From CAG-791 sp002392385 (GTDB taxonomy: Bacteria; Bacillota; Clostridia; Lachnospirales; Lachnospiraceae), in assembly GCA_946616295.1 (NCBI GenBank), contig CAMOIU010000024.1:1-39879 (forward strand): a DNA stretch of 39,879 nt, given 5' to 3'. The notes under the pieces were generated by a model. It was not told where the DNA came from. It did no database searches and was given only the letters and a program-made list of their open reading frames with translations. The position numbers and the translations under genes are program-made. Numbering within the stretch: the stretch's first letter is position 1; each line of letters starts with the position of its first letter. This document shows positions 14,897 through 23,780 of this stretch, one piece after another.

Positions 14897-16348
14897 TCAT
14901 TTAAGATCCTTGCCCTCCGGCACGCGGGCATTTTCATTGAGGGTGAGCATATCCCGGAGATTGATGTACTCACGGATCTGTCCGCGGGGCGTCTTGACGT
15001 AGTGCTCCAGAATGGGAAGGAGGATCAGGGCGGCGATACCGGTGGTGAAGCCGCCGTTATAGAGCATGAGACCGCCGTGCAGGGCGCCGGTGGCCGTACA
15101 GAGGGCGGCGCAGACGGCACCGGCCGCCAGACCGGCCCGGATCCCGTAGCGGCCCACCATGGGGCAGAGACCGGTGGCGAAGGCGACGCTGTTGATATAG
15201 GCCTGGGTGGAGATGGTCCAGGTGCTGTTGCCGCCGATGAAAAGATGGAAGAGGAAGGTGATCAGCGACATCAGGGGATAGCCCAGGAAGATGGGCCAGA
15301 CATTGGTCACGTGCTGTCCCATGGCCGTGAAGGTCAGGGAGGCGAAGATGACGCCGAAGGTCGGCCCGGTGAAGCCGTCGCCCGGGGTCAGGAGGACCGC
15401 CAGATTGACATAGCCCAGGAAGAGGGCGCCGTAGAGACCCGTATTGATGAGACACAGGGGCATGCCGTATTTTCTCGCGAAATTGCTCTCATAGCCCGTG
15501 TCCGTGAAGAGGTGCTCGATGCCCTTGAAGCTCCTGTCGTTCAGGAACCAGCCGGTCAGCAGACAGCAGGCAAAAAGCAGGAGGAAAAAGCAGTTGGCAA
15601 AGGCCTGGTAGCTGCGGCCGAAGGCGTTGTAAACATGGTTGTAGATCACCGGCACGGTAGGCGCGGGCATGCCCAGGGTGCGGTAGAGGAAGCTGTAGAG
15701 CAGGAAGCCGAACAGACCGTAGGCCAGTCCGCCGTTGTAGAGGTTGTAGCCCTTGTGCCAGGCGCGGGCGCCGGGCAGGAGCCCCGGACCGATGATGGCC
15801 AGGATCAGGACAAAGATCACCGCCATCACGATGCCCCGGGTGGTGACCACGACCTGTCCCTGGGCATAGTTCTCGCCCAGAGGATATCGGAAGAGGAACT
15901 CACTGATCACCGGGCTGAAGCAGGTGGCGAACATGCAGACATGGAGGTTCTCGTTGATGTCAAGCCTGCGCACGAGCAGAAACAGGAAAGGCGCGGCGAA
16001 ACAGGGCAGCATATTCAGGAGGTTGAGGCCGTAGAAGGCGTGGGCGATCACCAGGAAGAAGCCCGCCAGGGTATTCACGTGGGAAGGGCCGGGCAGGGCA
16101 GCCATGAAGCAGGCCATGACGTATCCGCAGAGAGAGGCGTTGAGGAAGGCGGCACCCAGACTTCCCAGTTCGAAATAGTCCGTGACCAGGGGACACGGGG
16201 AGGTCAGGATCCGGAGAAAATCGATATGCAGGGTGTGCAGAGTGCCGGTGTAGACAGCCCCCGCGAAGCCCGCCAGAAGCAGGGCAGTGGAGATGGAAAA
16301 GGTCATGCCGTCGATGATCCGGCTGTTGCGTTCTTCCGATACCTTCAT
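14897..16348 (-). CDS. DUF1576 multi-pass membrane protein
   Basis: This 483-aa protein has about 10-12 hydrophobic segments and no signal peptide. I recognise it as DUF1576, an uncharacterised family of Firmicutes. It looks internally repeated: YNGGLAYGLFGFLLYSFL in the middle is echoed by YNGGFTTGIAALILLPIL near the end, and each half has a small-residue-rich motif (GPSHVNTLAGFFLV and MGQHVTNVWPIFLG). GAGG precedes the ATG on the minus strand. It is transcribed away from the rhamnose-type catabolic operon across a 228-bp shared region, so a transport role for that sugar or its product is worth considering. No biochemical function is known. Confidence 0.8.
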   Translation of the reverse strand: MKVSEERNSRIIDGMTFSISTALLLAGFAGAVYTGTLHTLHIDFLRILTSPCPLVTDYFELGSLGAAFLNASLCGYVMACFMAALPGPSHVNTLAGFFLVIAHAFYGLNLLNMLPCFAAPFLFLLVRRLDINENLHVCMFATCFSPVISEFLFRYPLGENYAQGQVVVTTRGIVMAVIFVLILAIIGPGLLPGARAWHKGYNLYNGGLAYGLFGFLLYSFLYRTLGMPAPTVPVIYNHVYNAFGRSYQAFANCFFLLLFACCLLTGWFLNDRSFKGIEHLFTDTGYESNFARKYGMPLCLINTGLYGALFLGYVNLAVLLTPGDGFTGPTFGVIFASLTFTAMGQHVTNVWPIFLGYPLMSLITFLFHLFIGGNSTWTISTQAYINSVAFATGLCPMVGRYGIRAGLAAGAVCAALCTATGALHGGLMLYNGGFTTGIAALILLPILEHYVKTPRGQIREYINLRDMLTLNENARVPEGKDLK

Positions 16349-16372
16349 AAGATGACCTCACAGAGATGTAAG

Positions 16373-16396
16373 GACTGTGCCGGAAAGATCACAGTC
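16373..16396. promoter_or_regulatory. Inverted repeat near the DUF1576 start
   Basis: GACTGTG (16373-16379) and CACAGTC (16390-16396) form a perfect 7-bp inverted repeat with a 10-base centre, 25 bp upstream of the DUF1576 start. It could be an operator or a leader hairpin. No regulator is identified. Confidence 0.3.
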
Positions 16397-16492
16397 TGAC
16401 TGCAGCGCCATTCTCAGTATCGCATATTTCCCGGGATGCCGCAAACAGGGTTTTGCTGCAAATCAGGTCGGTAACAAACTGTCAAAAGGTCC

Positions 16493-16521
16493 TTTCACAG
16501 AGGCGGCGGGGTCGATATAAT
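16493..16521 (+). promoter_or_regulatory. Sigma-A promoter of the deoxysugar operon
   Basis: The -35 TTTCAC (16493-16498) and -10 TATAAT (16516-16521) are separated by exactly 17 bases. Transcription would start near 16528, giving a leader of about 50 nt before the aldolase gene, which has AGGAGG at 16563-16568. Confidence 0.75.
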
Positions 16522-16576
16522 CGGTTATAGAAACAAAAAAAGCACTATATATTTAAATATACAGGAGGGTATGAAG

Positions 16577-17452
16577 ATGAAGGTACTGGATTCAGAACTG
16601 CTCAAGGGATATGCCAGGATGGCTATGGACGGCTACAACTGGGGCTGGCACGAGCGCAACGGCGGCAATCTGAGCTACCGCATGAAGGAAGAAGAGGTGG
16701 AGGCCCTGAAGGAGGACTTCCATTATGACGGCGAGTGGCAGACCATCGGCTGGCAGGCCGACGATCACTCCGCCTTCCCGGGTCTGGCCGGCGAGTATTT
16801 CATGGTCAGCGGCTCGGGCAAGTATTTCCGCAACATTGAGCTGGATCCTGAGGCCAATGTCTGCATCCTGCAGCTCAACGAGACCGGCGACCGTTTCCGC
16901 ATCGTCTGGGGTCTAAAGAACGGCGGACGTCCCACCTCCGAGCTGCCCACCCATCTGGCCAACCTGGAGGTCTGCAAAGCCCGCGATCCCAAGATCCGCG
17001 TGGTCTATCACTGCCACCCCACCAACACCATCGCCCTGACCTTCGTGCTGCCTCTGGACAGCCGGGTATTCACCCGCGAGATCTACGAGATGGCCACCGA
17101 GTGCCCCATCGTCTTCCCGGAGGGCATCGGCATCGTGCCCTGGATGCTCTGCGGCGGCAAGCTGATCGGCGACGCGACGGCGGAGATCATGAAGACCCAG
17201 GACGTGGCTGTCTGGGCTCACCACGGCGCCTTCTGCTGCGGCTATGATTTCGACCTCACCTTCGGCCTCATGCACACAGTGGAGAAGGCGGCGGAGATCC
17301 TGGTCAAGGTCCTCTCCATGTCCCCCAACAAGCTCAACACCATCCAGCCTGACCAGTTCCGTCAGCTGAACGCGCCCTTCGGCGTCCAGATCAACGAGAA
17401 GTTCCTCTATGAGAAGAAGGACGGCCGCATCGGCCAGCTGCCGCAGGACTGA
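16577..17452 (+). CDS. rhaD: L-rhamnulose-1-phosphate aldolase
   Basis: This zinc class II aldolase splits L-rhamnulose 1-phosphate into DHAP and L-lactaldehyde in the cytoplasm. It matches E. coli RhaD along its length (GWHERNGGNLSYR, MVSGSGKYFRNIELDP, WGLKNGGRPTSELPTH). The catalytic Glu is E122 (SELP), and the zinc ligands are H145 and H147 (HCHPTN) and H216 (AHHG), equivalent to E. coli E117, H141, H143 and H212. An ATG at 16571 lies only 2 bases from AGGAGG, whereas 16577 has an 8-base spacing, so the second Met was chosen (291 aa). The kinase and isomerase genes follow on the same strand. Related aldolases also accept fuculose phosphate, so L-fucose is an alternative substrate family. 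Confidence 0.93.
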   Translation: MKVLDSELLKGYARMAMDGYNWGWHERNGGNLSYRMKEEEVEALKEDFHYDGEWQTIGWQADDHSAFPGLAGEYFMVSGSGKYFRNIELDPEANVCILQLNETGDRFRIVWGLKNGGRPTSELPTHLANLEVCKARDPKIRVVYHCHPTNTIALTFVLPLDSRVFTREIYEMATECPIVFPEGIGIVPWMLCGGKLIGDATAEIMKTQDVAVWAHHGAFCCGYDFDLTFGLMHTVEKAAEILVKVLSMSPNKLNTIQPDQFRQLNAPFGVQINEKFLYEKKDGRIGQLPQD

Positions 17453-17512
17453 CAGACAAGAGGGGATGAGAGGGCGGTGACAGCGCGTCCCGCCTCACAG
17501 GGAGGACACAGC

Positions 17513-18949
17513 ATGGCACAGACATACTATCTGGCGGTGGATATCGGGGCCTCTTCGGGCAGACACATCCTGTCCCACATGGAAGACGGACGGATCGTGC
17601 TGGAAGAGATCTACCGCTTCTACAACGGCAATGACATCGCGGACGGCCACAGAGTCTGGGATACGGACAGGCTGTTCGCCGAGATCGTCGCCGGTATGAA
17701 GAAATGCGCCGAACTGAACAAGATCCCGGTCTCCATGGGCATCGACACCTGGGCCGTGGACTATGTGCTTCTGGACGAGAACGACAGACGGATCGGTCCC
17801 TGCTATGCCTACCGCGACGACCGCACAGAGGGCATGGACAGCGAGGTCTACAGGATCATTCCCCAGAAAGACCTCTACGCCCGCACCGGCATCCAGAAGA
17901 CCAGCTTCAACACCATCTACCAGCTCATGGCCGACAAGGTCCGGGAGCCGGAGAGACTGAACAGGGCGCAGAGCCTTCTGATGGTCCCCGATTACTTCCA
18001 CTTCCTGCTGACAGGCGTGAAGAAACAGGAATACACCAACGCCACCACCATGCAGCTGGTGGACTGCGCCACGGGAGACTGGGACAGGGAACTGATCGCC
18101 ATGCTGGGTTACCCGGACAGACTCTTCGGAGAGCTCTCCATGCCGGGCACCAGGGTCGGCAGCCTGCGGCCGGAGATCCGGGAAGAAGTGGGATACGACC
18201 TTCAGGTCGTCCTGCCCGCGACCCACGACACCGGCAGCGCCGTCATGAGCGTTCCCTCCAACGAGGAGAACGTACTCTACATCTCCTCCGGCACATGGTC
18301 CCTGCTGGGCTGTGAGCTGCTCCAGGCAGACGCCGGCCCGGAGGCCGAGGCGGCGAACTTCACCAACGAGGGCGGCTACGATCACAGATACCGCTTCCTG
18401 AAGAATATCATGGGACTGTGGATGATCCAGTCCGTGAAGAAGGAATTGGAGGCCGGTTACGACTGGCCGGGCAGAGGAGAGCAGGAAGACTACAGCTTCG
18501 GCAGACTCTGCGACATGGCCTCCGCGGAGGACATCGATTCTCTGGTGGATGCCAATGACGAGCGTTTTCTCGCTCCTGCGAGCATGATCGCCGAGGTCCG
18601 GGCGGCCTGCAGAGAGAGCGGTCAGCAGGTGCCGGTCACGCCCTGGCAGATCGCACGGGTGATCTACCGGTCTCTGGCGGAGTGCTACCGCCAGGCGGTC
18701 AACGAGGTGGAATCCCTGACCGGTGTCCATTATCCGGCCGTCAATATCGTGGGCGGCGGCTCCAATGCCCGCTGGCTCAACGAGCTCACGGCGCAGGTGA
18801 CCGGCCGCAGGGTCCTGGCGGGCCCCGGCGAGGCGACGGCCATCGGCAACCTCGGCGCTCAGATGATCGCGGACGGCGTCTTCGCCGATCTGAAGGCATT
18901 CAGGAACTGCGTTTTCGACTCCTTCGGAGTGGAAACCTATACAGCATAA
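17513..18949 (+). CDS. rhaB: Rhamnulokinase
   Basis: This 478-aa FGGY-family sugar kinase phosphorylates L-rhamnulose, giving the aldolase its substrate. The N-terminal phosphate loop reads LAVDIGASSGRHI (D10). The middle has WAVDYVLLD and PATHDTGSAV with the catalytic Asp of the HDT motif, then SSGTWSLLG. The C-terminal ATP-binding motif is NIVGGGSNARWLNELTAQVTGR. A GTG 12 codons upstream opens the frame, but GGGAGG sits just before the ATG at 17513 and homologues start at this point. It lies 60 bp after rhaD in the operon. Confidence 0.92.
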   Translation: MAQTYYLAVDIGASSGRHILSHMEDGRIVLEEIYRFYNGNDIADGHRVWDTDRLFAEIVAGMKKCAELNKIPVSMGIDTWAVDYVLLDENDRRIGPCYAYRDDRTEGMDSEVYRIIPQKDLYARTGIQKTSFNTIYQLMADKVREPERLNRAQSLLMVPDYFHFLLTGVKKQEYTNATTMQLVDCATGDWDRELIAMLGYPDRLFGELSMPGTRVGSLRPEIREEVGYDLQVVLPATHDTGSAVMSVPSNEENVLYISSGTWSLLGCELLQADAGPEAEAANFTNEGGYDHRYRFLKNIMGLWMIQSVKKELEAGYDWPGRGEQEDYSFGRLCDMASAEDIDSLVDANDERFLAPASMIAEVRAACRESGQQVPVTPWQIARVIYRSLAECYRQAVNEVESLTGVHYPAVNIVGGGSNARWLNELTAQVTGRRVLAGPGEATAIGNLGAQMIADGVFADLKAFRNCVFDSFGVETYTA

Positions 18950-18976
18950 GCACAGATAATAGTTCAGGAGGGCATT

Positions 18977-20401
18977 ATGTTAGTCAATACCAAGGCAAGG
19001 ATCGGCGTTTTTTCCATCGCGCTGGGCGCGTACCTGCCCCAGTTCCCCTCTCTGGTGCCGGAGTTTGAGGCCCAGTACGAGGACTTCAAGAAGACCAATA
19101 TTCCGGATACGGTCGAGCTCATCGACGGCGGTATCGTCACCACCAAGGAGAAGGCCATGGAGGCGGGCGACAAGTTCCGCGCGGCGGATGTGGATCTCGT
19201 GATCCTGCAGCTCCTCACCTATGCCACCTCCTACAACATGCTGCCGGCCGTCAGGGATCTGGATGTCCCCGTGGTCCTGGTCAATGTCCAGAAGAAGAAG
19301 GCGCCCGACTACGCCAACACCGATACCGCCACATGGCTGGGCGAGCTCTACGCCTGCGGAGCCGTCGGCGAGATGGTCGCTGACCTGGAGCGCGCCGGCA
19401 AGCGCCACGCCGTGATCACGGGCGTCGTCGAGGGCGGCGATCCCCAGGTCAAGGCCGAGATCGAGGACTGGTGCCGCGCCGCCCAGGTGCGCCGCCGCTT
19501 CCGTGACACCAATCTGGCCCAGATCGGCAGACCCTATCCCGGCATGATGGATCTCTACATCGACGAGACCAACCTCTACCACCGCATGTGGCTCTACACC
19601 AAGCAGTTCGACTGGGAGAAGATGTGGGCCATCGCCGACGACATCACCGACGAGGAGGTCATCCGGGCCAAGGCCCAGGACATCCTCGACACCTTCGATA
19701 TCGAGGGCGGCGGCACCATCGAGAAGGTCTGGGATATGGCCAGATACGTCGTGGCCTTCGAGCAGTGGGTCAAGGATGAGAAGCTCGGATTCGTCGCTTC
19801 CCACTATGACGGATTCGCCCAGGGCGTCGCCGGCAAGCTGGACAGCATGCTGATCCCCGCCTTCTCCATGCTGATCAAGCAGGGCACCGCCTGCGCCGTG
19901 GAGGGCGACATCAAGGTCGCCATGGCCATGAGTATTCTCAAGACCATCTCCGGCATGGGCCAGCTCAGCGAAATGTACTCCATCGACTTCCCCGAGGACA
20001 TCTGCATCATCGGCCACTCCGGCTCCGGCGACGCGGACATCTCCAAGGCCAAGAAGCCCACCATGAAGATCGTCCCCGTCTTCCACGGCAAGACCGGCGG
20101 CGGCTACCTCACCCAGTTCTATCCCGAGGCGGGCCCTGTCACCTACCTGGGCATCACCCAGGACCGCGACGGCCACTTCAAGTTCGTGGTCGCCGAGGGC
20201 GTCAACGAGGAGGGCCCGATCTTCACCTTCGGTGACACCAACATGCGCACCCGCTTCACCTGCGGCGCCAGAGACTTCTGCAACCGCTGGAGCGAGGCCG
20301 GCCCGACCCACCACATGGCCGCCGCCACCGGCAGACACATCGACACCATCCTCAAGGTCGCCAAGATCTTCAATGTGCCGGTGGATGTGATCACAAGGTA
20401 A
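18977..20401 (+). CDS. L-fucose/L-arabinose isomerase-family protein
   Basis: This 474-aa protein has the fucose/arabinose isomerase plan: an N-terminal Rossmann-like half (about 1-170) with LVILQLLTYATSYNML, and a C-terminal metal site. Likely metal ligands are E309 (CAVEGDIKVAM), D337 (SIDFPED) and the HH of GPTHHMAAATGRH near the end. It is shorter than E. coli FucI (591 aa) and unlike the RhaA fold family in sequence. Placed third after rhaD and rhaB, it probably supplies the ketose for the kinase by isomerising L-rhamnose, L-fucose or a related 6-deoxysugar. GGAGGG precedes the ATG. The true substrate is not settled by sequence. Confidence 0.85.
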   Translation: MLVNTKARIGVFSIALGAYLPQFPSLVPEFEAQYEDFKKTNIPDTVELIDGGIVTTKEKAMEAGDKFRAADVDLVILQLLTYATSYNMLPAVRDLDVPVVLVNVQKKKAPDYANTDTATWLGELYACGAVGEMVADLERAGKRHAVITGVVEGGDPQVKAEIEDWCRAAQVRRRFRDTNLAQIGRPYPGMMDLYIDETNLYHRMWLYTKQFDWEKMWAIADDITDEEVIRAKAQDILDTFDIEGGGTIEKVWDMARYVVAFEQWVKDEKLGFVASHYDGFAQGVAGKLDSMLIPAFSMLIKQGTACAVEGDIKVAMAMSILKTISGMGQLSEMYSIDFPEDICIIGHSGSGDADISKAKKPTMKIVPVFHGKTGGGYLTQFYPEAGPVTYLGITQDRDGHFKFVVAEGVNEEGPIFTFGDTNMRTRFTCGARDFCNRWSEAGPTHHMAAATGRHIDTILKVAKIFNVPVDVITR

Positions 20402-20440
20402 AAGAGGCCGGATCGTCAGATAACTGGATTATTGCATAAA

Positions 20441-20558
20441 ACATTCCCCGGAGACGCGCTCTCGCTCAATCGGAAACGCAGCGGTACTATCATTTTTCCT
20501 GCGCCAGAGGCTTGGAAAAATGAAGTGCCGGCGTTTCCTTAAGGTCTCCGGGGAATGT
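20441..20558. repeat. 118-nt nested palindrome (MITE-like or structured RNA)
   Basis: The whole segment folds on itself. The outer stem pairs 20441-20455 (ACATTCCCCGGAGAC) with 20544-20558, perfect over 15 bp. Inside, 20472-20479 pairs with 20531-20538 (GGAAACGC), 20482-20488 with 20524-20530 (one G-T pair), 20491-20499 with 20514-20522 (CATTTTTCC), and GCC 20503-20505 with GGC 20509-20511 around AGA. No clear target-site duplication is seen at the ends. It lies in the 173-bp gap between the isomerase and thioesterase genes. No T-run follows, so it is not an ordinary terminator. Confidence 0.8.
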
Positions 20559-20574
20559 ACGGAGTGATTTTGAA

Positions 20575-21048
20575 ATGGCAGGAAAGAATATCGATATGGA
20601 GGCGATCCGGGAGCACAGGAACAGGACCAATGCCTTTGCGGGGCATCTGCATCTTGTGACCACCGAGATCCGGGAGGGGTATGCCCGGGTGGAGGGGGAG
20701 ACGGCTCCCTGGATGCTGAATCCCGTGGGGTCCCTGAACGGCGGTCTGCTCTACACGGCGGCCGACGCGGCCTCGGGCGGCGCGGCCAGCAGCACAGGAG
20801 AGGCGGTGACCACCGTGGACGGCACACTGCGCTATTTTCGTCCCGGTATTGGAATAAAGCGGATCATCGCCGAGGCGACGATCCGCAAGAGAGGCAAGAG
20901 TCTGATCTATCTGGACGTCTCTGTCTCCGGCGTCCGGGAGGACGGCACGCAGACAGAGCTCTGCGCAGGTATCTTCACCTTTATGATCCTGCCTGTTTCC
21001 GCTTTGAGCGGAGCCGTGGCCGCCGGATATAAAGGACTGCAAGGATGA
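20575..21048 (+). CDS. PaaI-like hotdog thioesterase
   Basis: This 157-aa single hotdog-fold protein of the PaaI/YdiI type probably hydrolyses acyl- or aryl-CoA thioesters in the cytoplasm. The core helix region reads NPVGSLNGGLLYTAADAASGGAA, followed by VTTVDGTLRYFRPG and the strands IIAEATIRKRGKSLIYLDVSV. The family's usual HGG is NGG here, an odd substitution next to the active-site helix. The start has a GGAG about 11 bases upstream. The last 68 bases overlap the 3' end of the convergent YfhO gene, so the C-terminal tail (VSALSGAVAAGYKGLQG) may be a run-on beyond the fold. Confidence 0.82.
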   Translation: MAGKNIDMEAIREHRNRTNAFAGHLHLVTTEIREGYARVEGETAPWMLNPVGSLNGGLLYTAADAASGGAASSTGEAVTTVDGTLRYFRPGIGIKRIIAEATIRKRGKSLIYLDVSVSGVREDGTQTELCAGIFTFMILPVSALSGAVAAGYKGLQG

Positions 21049-23689
21049 GTCCGGCGGCGGAGAGGATCAGGCAGGGCAGCAGGACCCTGCTGCGCCAGGT
21101 GAAGACGACGGTGTGAGCGCCGGCGGGCACCCGGATCCCGATCAGGCCGCCGCCCAGCGGCAGGATGTCTGTCCGCTCACCGTCAAGACTTACTTCCCAG
21201 CCGCCCGCGAGAGGAATGGAGGTCATCAGGATGCCGTCCTGAGAGGCCGTGACCCTGCCCTCTACGCGGGTGTCTTCAAAGGAAGTGATCTGCATGGGTT
21301 CCTGAGACAGGATCTCATAGCCCTCTTCAAAGGCCGCGTCGTCGTAGGCGGCGCAGAGCAGCCGCACACTGCCCGTGCGGCGGTAGGTCTTTTCAAACTG
21401 CCCTCTGTCCGTGAGGGCGAATTCCACCTCCAGAGGTTCCCCTTCTTCCATCCATCCCACATCGATCAGGCTGCGTCCCGCAGAGAGCTCTCTGTCCTCC
21501 CGGACAGAGCTGTTGGCGTAGATGAAACGGCCCGCGTTGGGGGCATCCACATAGAGATAGACGTACTGATGACGGTCGGAGACATAGTTGGCGTGGACGG
21601 AGGGGATGTCCGTCAGACTCCGGGGGAACATGAGCTCGTAGTCGAAATCATTGGAAGAGCGTATGTCTGTGAGATCGATGTTCTCCGTGTAGAGCTCTTC
21701 CTCGTCGATCATGGTGAACATATCCCTTTCCAGGCCGGCCGCCCGGCGCAGCAGGTCGTTCTGCACGGAGAAGGGATCGCTGTCCTCTGGATCCCAGTCA
21801 GCCATAGCGGGGGCTGTCATGAAGGCCAGGGGCAGGGCGCGGTCATTGCGGTAGACAAGGACGTTGCCGAACTCTCCGAAGAAGCTGTACCTGTCCGCCT
21901 TGGGGTGCTCCACATCCCGGTTCAGGATGTAGCGGACGTCGAAGAGGGCGTCGATCAGGGGCGTGGGATCGTAATAGCGGAAGCTGTTGCCGGTGGCCGC
22001 GATGCCCAGATCCTCCATGAGGGCGGAGATCCCGCCGGGCTGGAGAGAGGAGAACTGGGAGAAGCCATTGTAATGATAGAGGGAGGAATCATTGATGGAG
22101 ACAAAACGCCGGAATTCCGCCCGGAAGAAGGCGCCGTCCTCCGCCTCCTCCATGGCCTCCAGGGCCTCCGCGGTGCTGTCCATGTAGGCGGTGTAGGGCA
22201 CACGGTCCCCCACGTCGTCCAGATTGGTGATGAAGGAAAACTGGCATTCAAAGAGGACCGGGACCAGCAGAAGGGGCAGGAGGAGCCGCCGCGCGGCCGC
22301 CCCGAAGGGGCGGTCCTGGCCGGCTGTGTCCCGGGACCGGACAGCGTATGCCACGGCGGCCAGGAGCAGGAGATAGACGGCCATCAGGACAAGGTTGAGT
22401 ATAATGTCCGTGCCGGACAGGACCCGGTCGATATCCTCGGACAGACGGATGAGGCCAAACTCACTCAGCAGGATCCCCGGGACATAGACCAGGCAGGCGC
22501 AGACGGGCACGACGGCGGAGACGCGGCCGCGGCGCACGGCCAGAAGGCCGCCAAAGCCCATATAGAGGAGGATGAAGCTGTAGATGAAGGCGAACCGGTG
22601 GGGCAGGTTGGCGGGGAAATGCATGCCGTGGATGAGATAGTCCAGGGGCTGGATACAGCAGGCCAGCAGCATGAAGACCAGGAGGAGGCTGTAGAGGACC
22701 TTCTCCCGGGTCCGGACCTGCCGGTCAGCGTACCAGGCGGGCGCCAGGACCAGGGTCAGGACGCCGCAGTAGATGTTGGGCAGATCCTCGTTGCGGGCCA
22801 GGACAGCCGGCCGGGCCCCCAGGAAATGGTCGGGAATGAACTGGAGGGCATTGGTATAGACCTTCATGCCGGGGAAGGCGGAGTCGCTGACCTCTGTTTC
22901 GCTCAGCGCCGTGGCCACAGGTCCCAGGATGAAAAGGGAGGTCATGGCGGAGAGGACGGAGAGCACCATGAAACGGACGGTGACGGTGATCATCCGGGCC
23001 CGGTCCTCCTTCCAGGAATAGAGGGAGAAGAGCCGTACCAGCCAGTAAAGGGTGATCAGGATGCAGACCAGGACCGCCAGATAGAAGTTGACGATCATGG
23101 TCAGGGTCAGAGCGCCATAGTAGAGCGCACGCCGGTCCTTCTCCATGAGCTCTTCCGCACCCAGGACCACCAGGGGGAAGAGGACCACCGTGTCCATCCA
23201 CATGATGTTCCAGTAGTAGCAGGTCACGTAGGCGCAGAAGGCGTAGAGCAGGGAGAAAAAGGTGACCGACAGGTCGTTGACGCGGAAATGGCCGCGCAGA
23301 TAGACGGAGAAGGTCCCGGCCGCCAGACTGATCTTGAGAAGGATCAGGAAGGCGACGAGCTCCGGCAGGGCCTGGGGAGGCAGGAAGAAGGCCAGGATAT
23401 TGAGAGGGCTGGTGGTGTAGTAGGCCATCTGGGCCAGGTGGTCCTTGCCCAGGCCTCCCTCCCAGCTGTAGAGAAGACTCTGTCCCGACAGGATGCGGCT
23501 GCGCATCTCTTCAATGTAAGGCGCGTACTGGTGGAAGAGGTCCACCCGCAGGATCATGTTCTCCCCGAAGGGGCGGATCCCCCGCACCGCATAGGTGATC
23601 ACAACGATGACGGCGGCAGTCAGGACAGCCGCCGCGGTGAATCTGTTCCTGTATAGATGATCCTTCAGTGTCCTTCTGTCTGTTGCCAT
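20981..23689 (-). CDS. YfhO-family membrane protein
   Basis: This 902-aa membrane protein has about a dozen helices in its first 490 residues, a large extracytoplasmic domain (about 490-860) and one last helix near the C-terminus, ending in a basic tail. YfhO proteins are GT-C-like glycosyltransferases, and the Bacillus member is linked to lipoteichoic acid glycosylation. The N-terminal loop contains ILRVDLFHQYAPYIEEMRSRI and GGLGKDHLAQMAYY, which match the family's catalytic loop with its acidic residue. A sigma-A-like promoter lies about 50 bp upstream. The 3' end overlaps the thioesterase gene by 68 bases in convergent orientation. Confidence 0.9.
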   Translation of the reverse strand: MATDRRTLKDHLYRNRFTAAAVLTAAVIVVITYAVRGIRPFGENMILRVDLFHQYAPYIEEMRSRILSGQSLLYSWEGGLGKDHLAQMAYYTTSPLNILAFFLPPQALPELVAFLILLKISLAAGTFSVYLRGHFRVNDLSVTFFSLLYAFCAYVTCYYWNIMWMDTVVLFPLVVLGAEELMEKDRRALYYGALTLTMIVNFYLAVLVCILITLYWLVRLFSLYSWKEDRARMITVTVRFMVLSVLSAMTSLFILGPVATALSETEVSDSAFPGMKVYTNALQFIPDHFLGARPAVLARNEDLPNIYCGVLTLVLAPAWYADRQVRTREKVLYSLLLVFMLLACCIQPLDYLIHGMHFPANLPHRFAFIYSFILLYMGFGGLLAVRRGRVSAVVPVCACLVYVPGILLSEFGLIRLSEDIDRVLSGTDIILNLVLMAVYLLLLAAVAYAVRSRDTAGQDRPFGAAARRLLLPLLLVPVLFECQFSFITNLDDVGDRVPYTAYMDSTAEALEAMEEAEDGAFFRAEFRRFVSINDSSLYHYNGFSQFSSLQPGGISALMEDLGIAATGNSFRYYDPTPLIDALFDVRYILNRDVEHPKADRYSFFGEFGNVLVYRNDRALPLAFMTAPAMADWDPEDSDPFSVQNDLLRRAAGLERDMFTMIDEEELYTENIDLTDIRSSNDFDYELMFPRSLTDIPSVHANYVSDRHQYVYLYVDAPNAGRFIYANSSVREDRELSAGRSLIDVGWMEEGEPLEVEFALTDRGQFEKTYRRTGSVRLLCAAYDDAAFEEGYEILSQEPMQITSFEDTRVEGRVTASQDGILMTSIPLAGGWEVSLDGERTDILPLGGGLIGIRVPAGAHTVVFTWRSRVLLPCLILSAAGLILAVLYIRRPRLRSKRKQAGS

Positions 23690-23738
23690 ATGATCCTATC
23701 TGCCCTGTCGGGGCGCTGCCGGCTTACTTTCGGAAAAT

Positions 23739-23767
23739 ATTATAATGCCTGACAGGGTGGGCGTCCA
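23739..23767 (-). promoter_or_regulatory. Probable promoter of the yfhO-like gene
   Basis: On the minus strand, TGGACG (-35, 23767-23762) and TATAAT (-10, 23744-23739) are 17 bases apart, about 50 bases before the YfhO start. The -10 is perfect and the -35 has 4 of 6 consensus bases. Confidence 0.5.
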
Positions 23768-23780
23768 TAAGAGGGTTTCC

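Noticed and set aside
16349..16576. A riboswitch in the rha leader
   Set aside because: The leader from the predicted start to the aldolase gene is only about 50 nt and contains an AT-rich stretch without a known aptamer fold.
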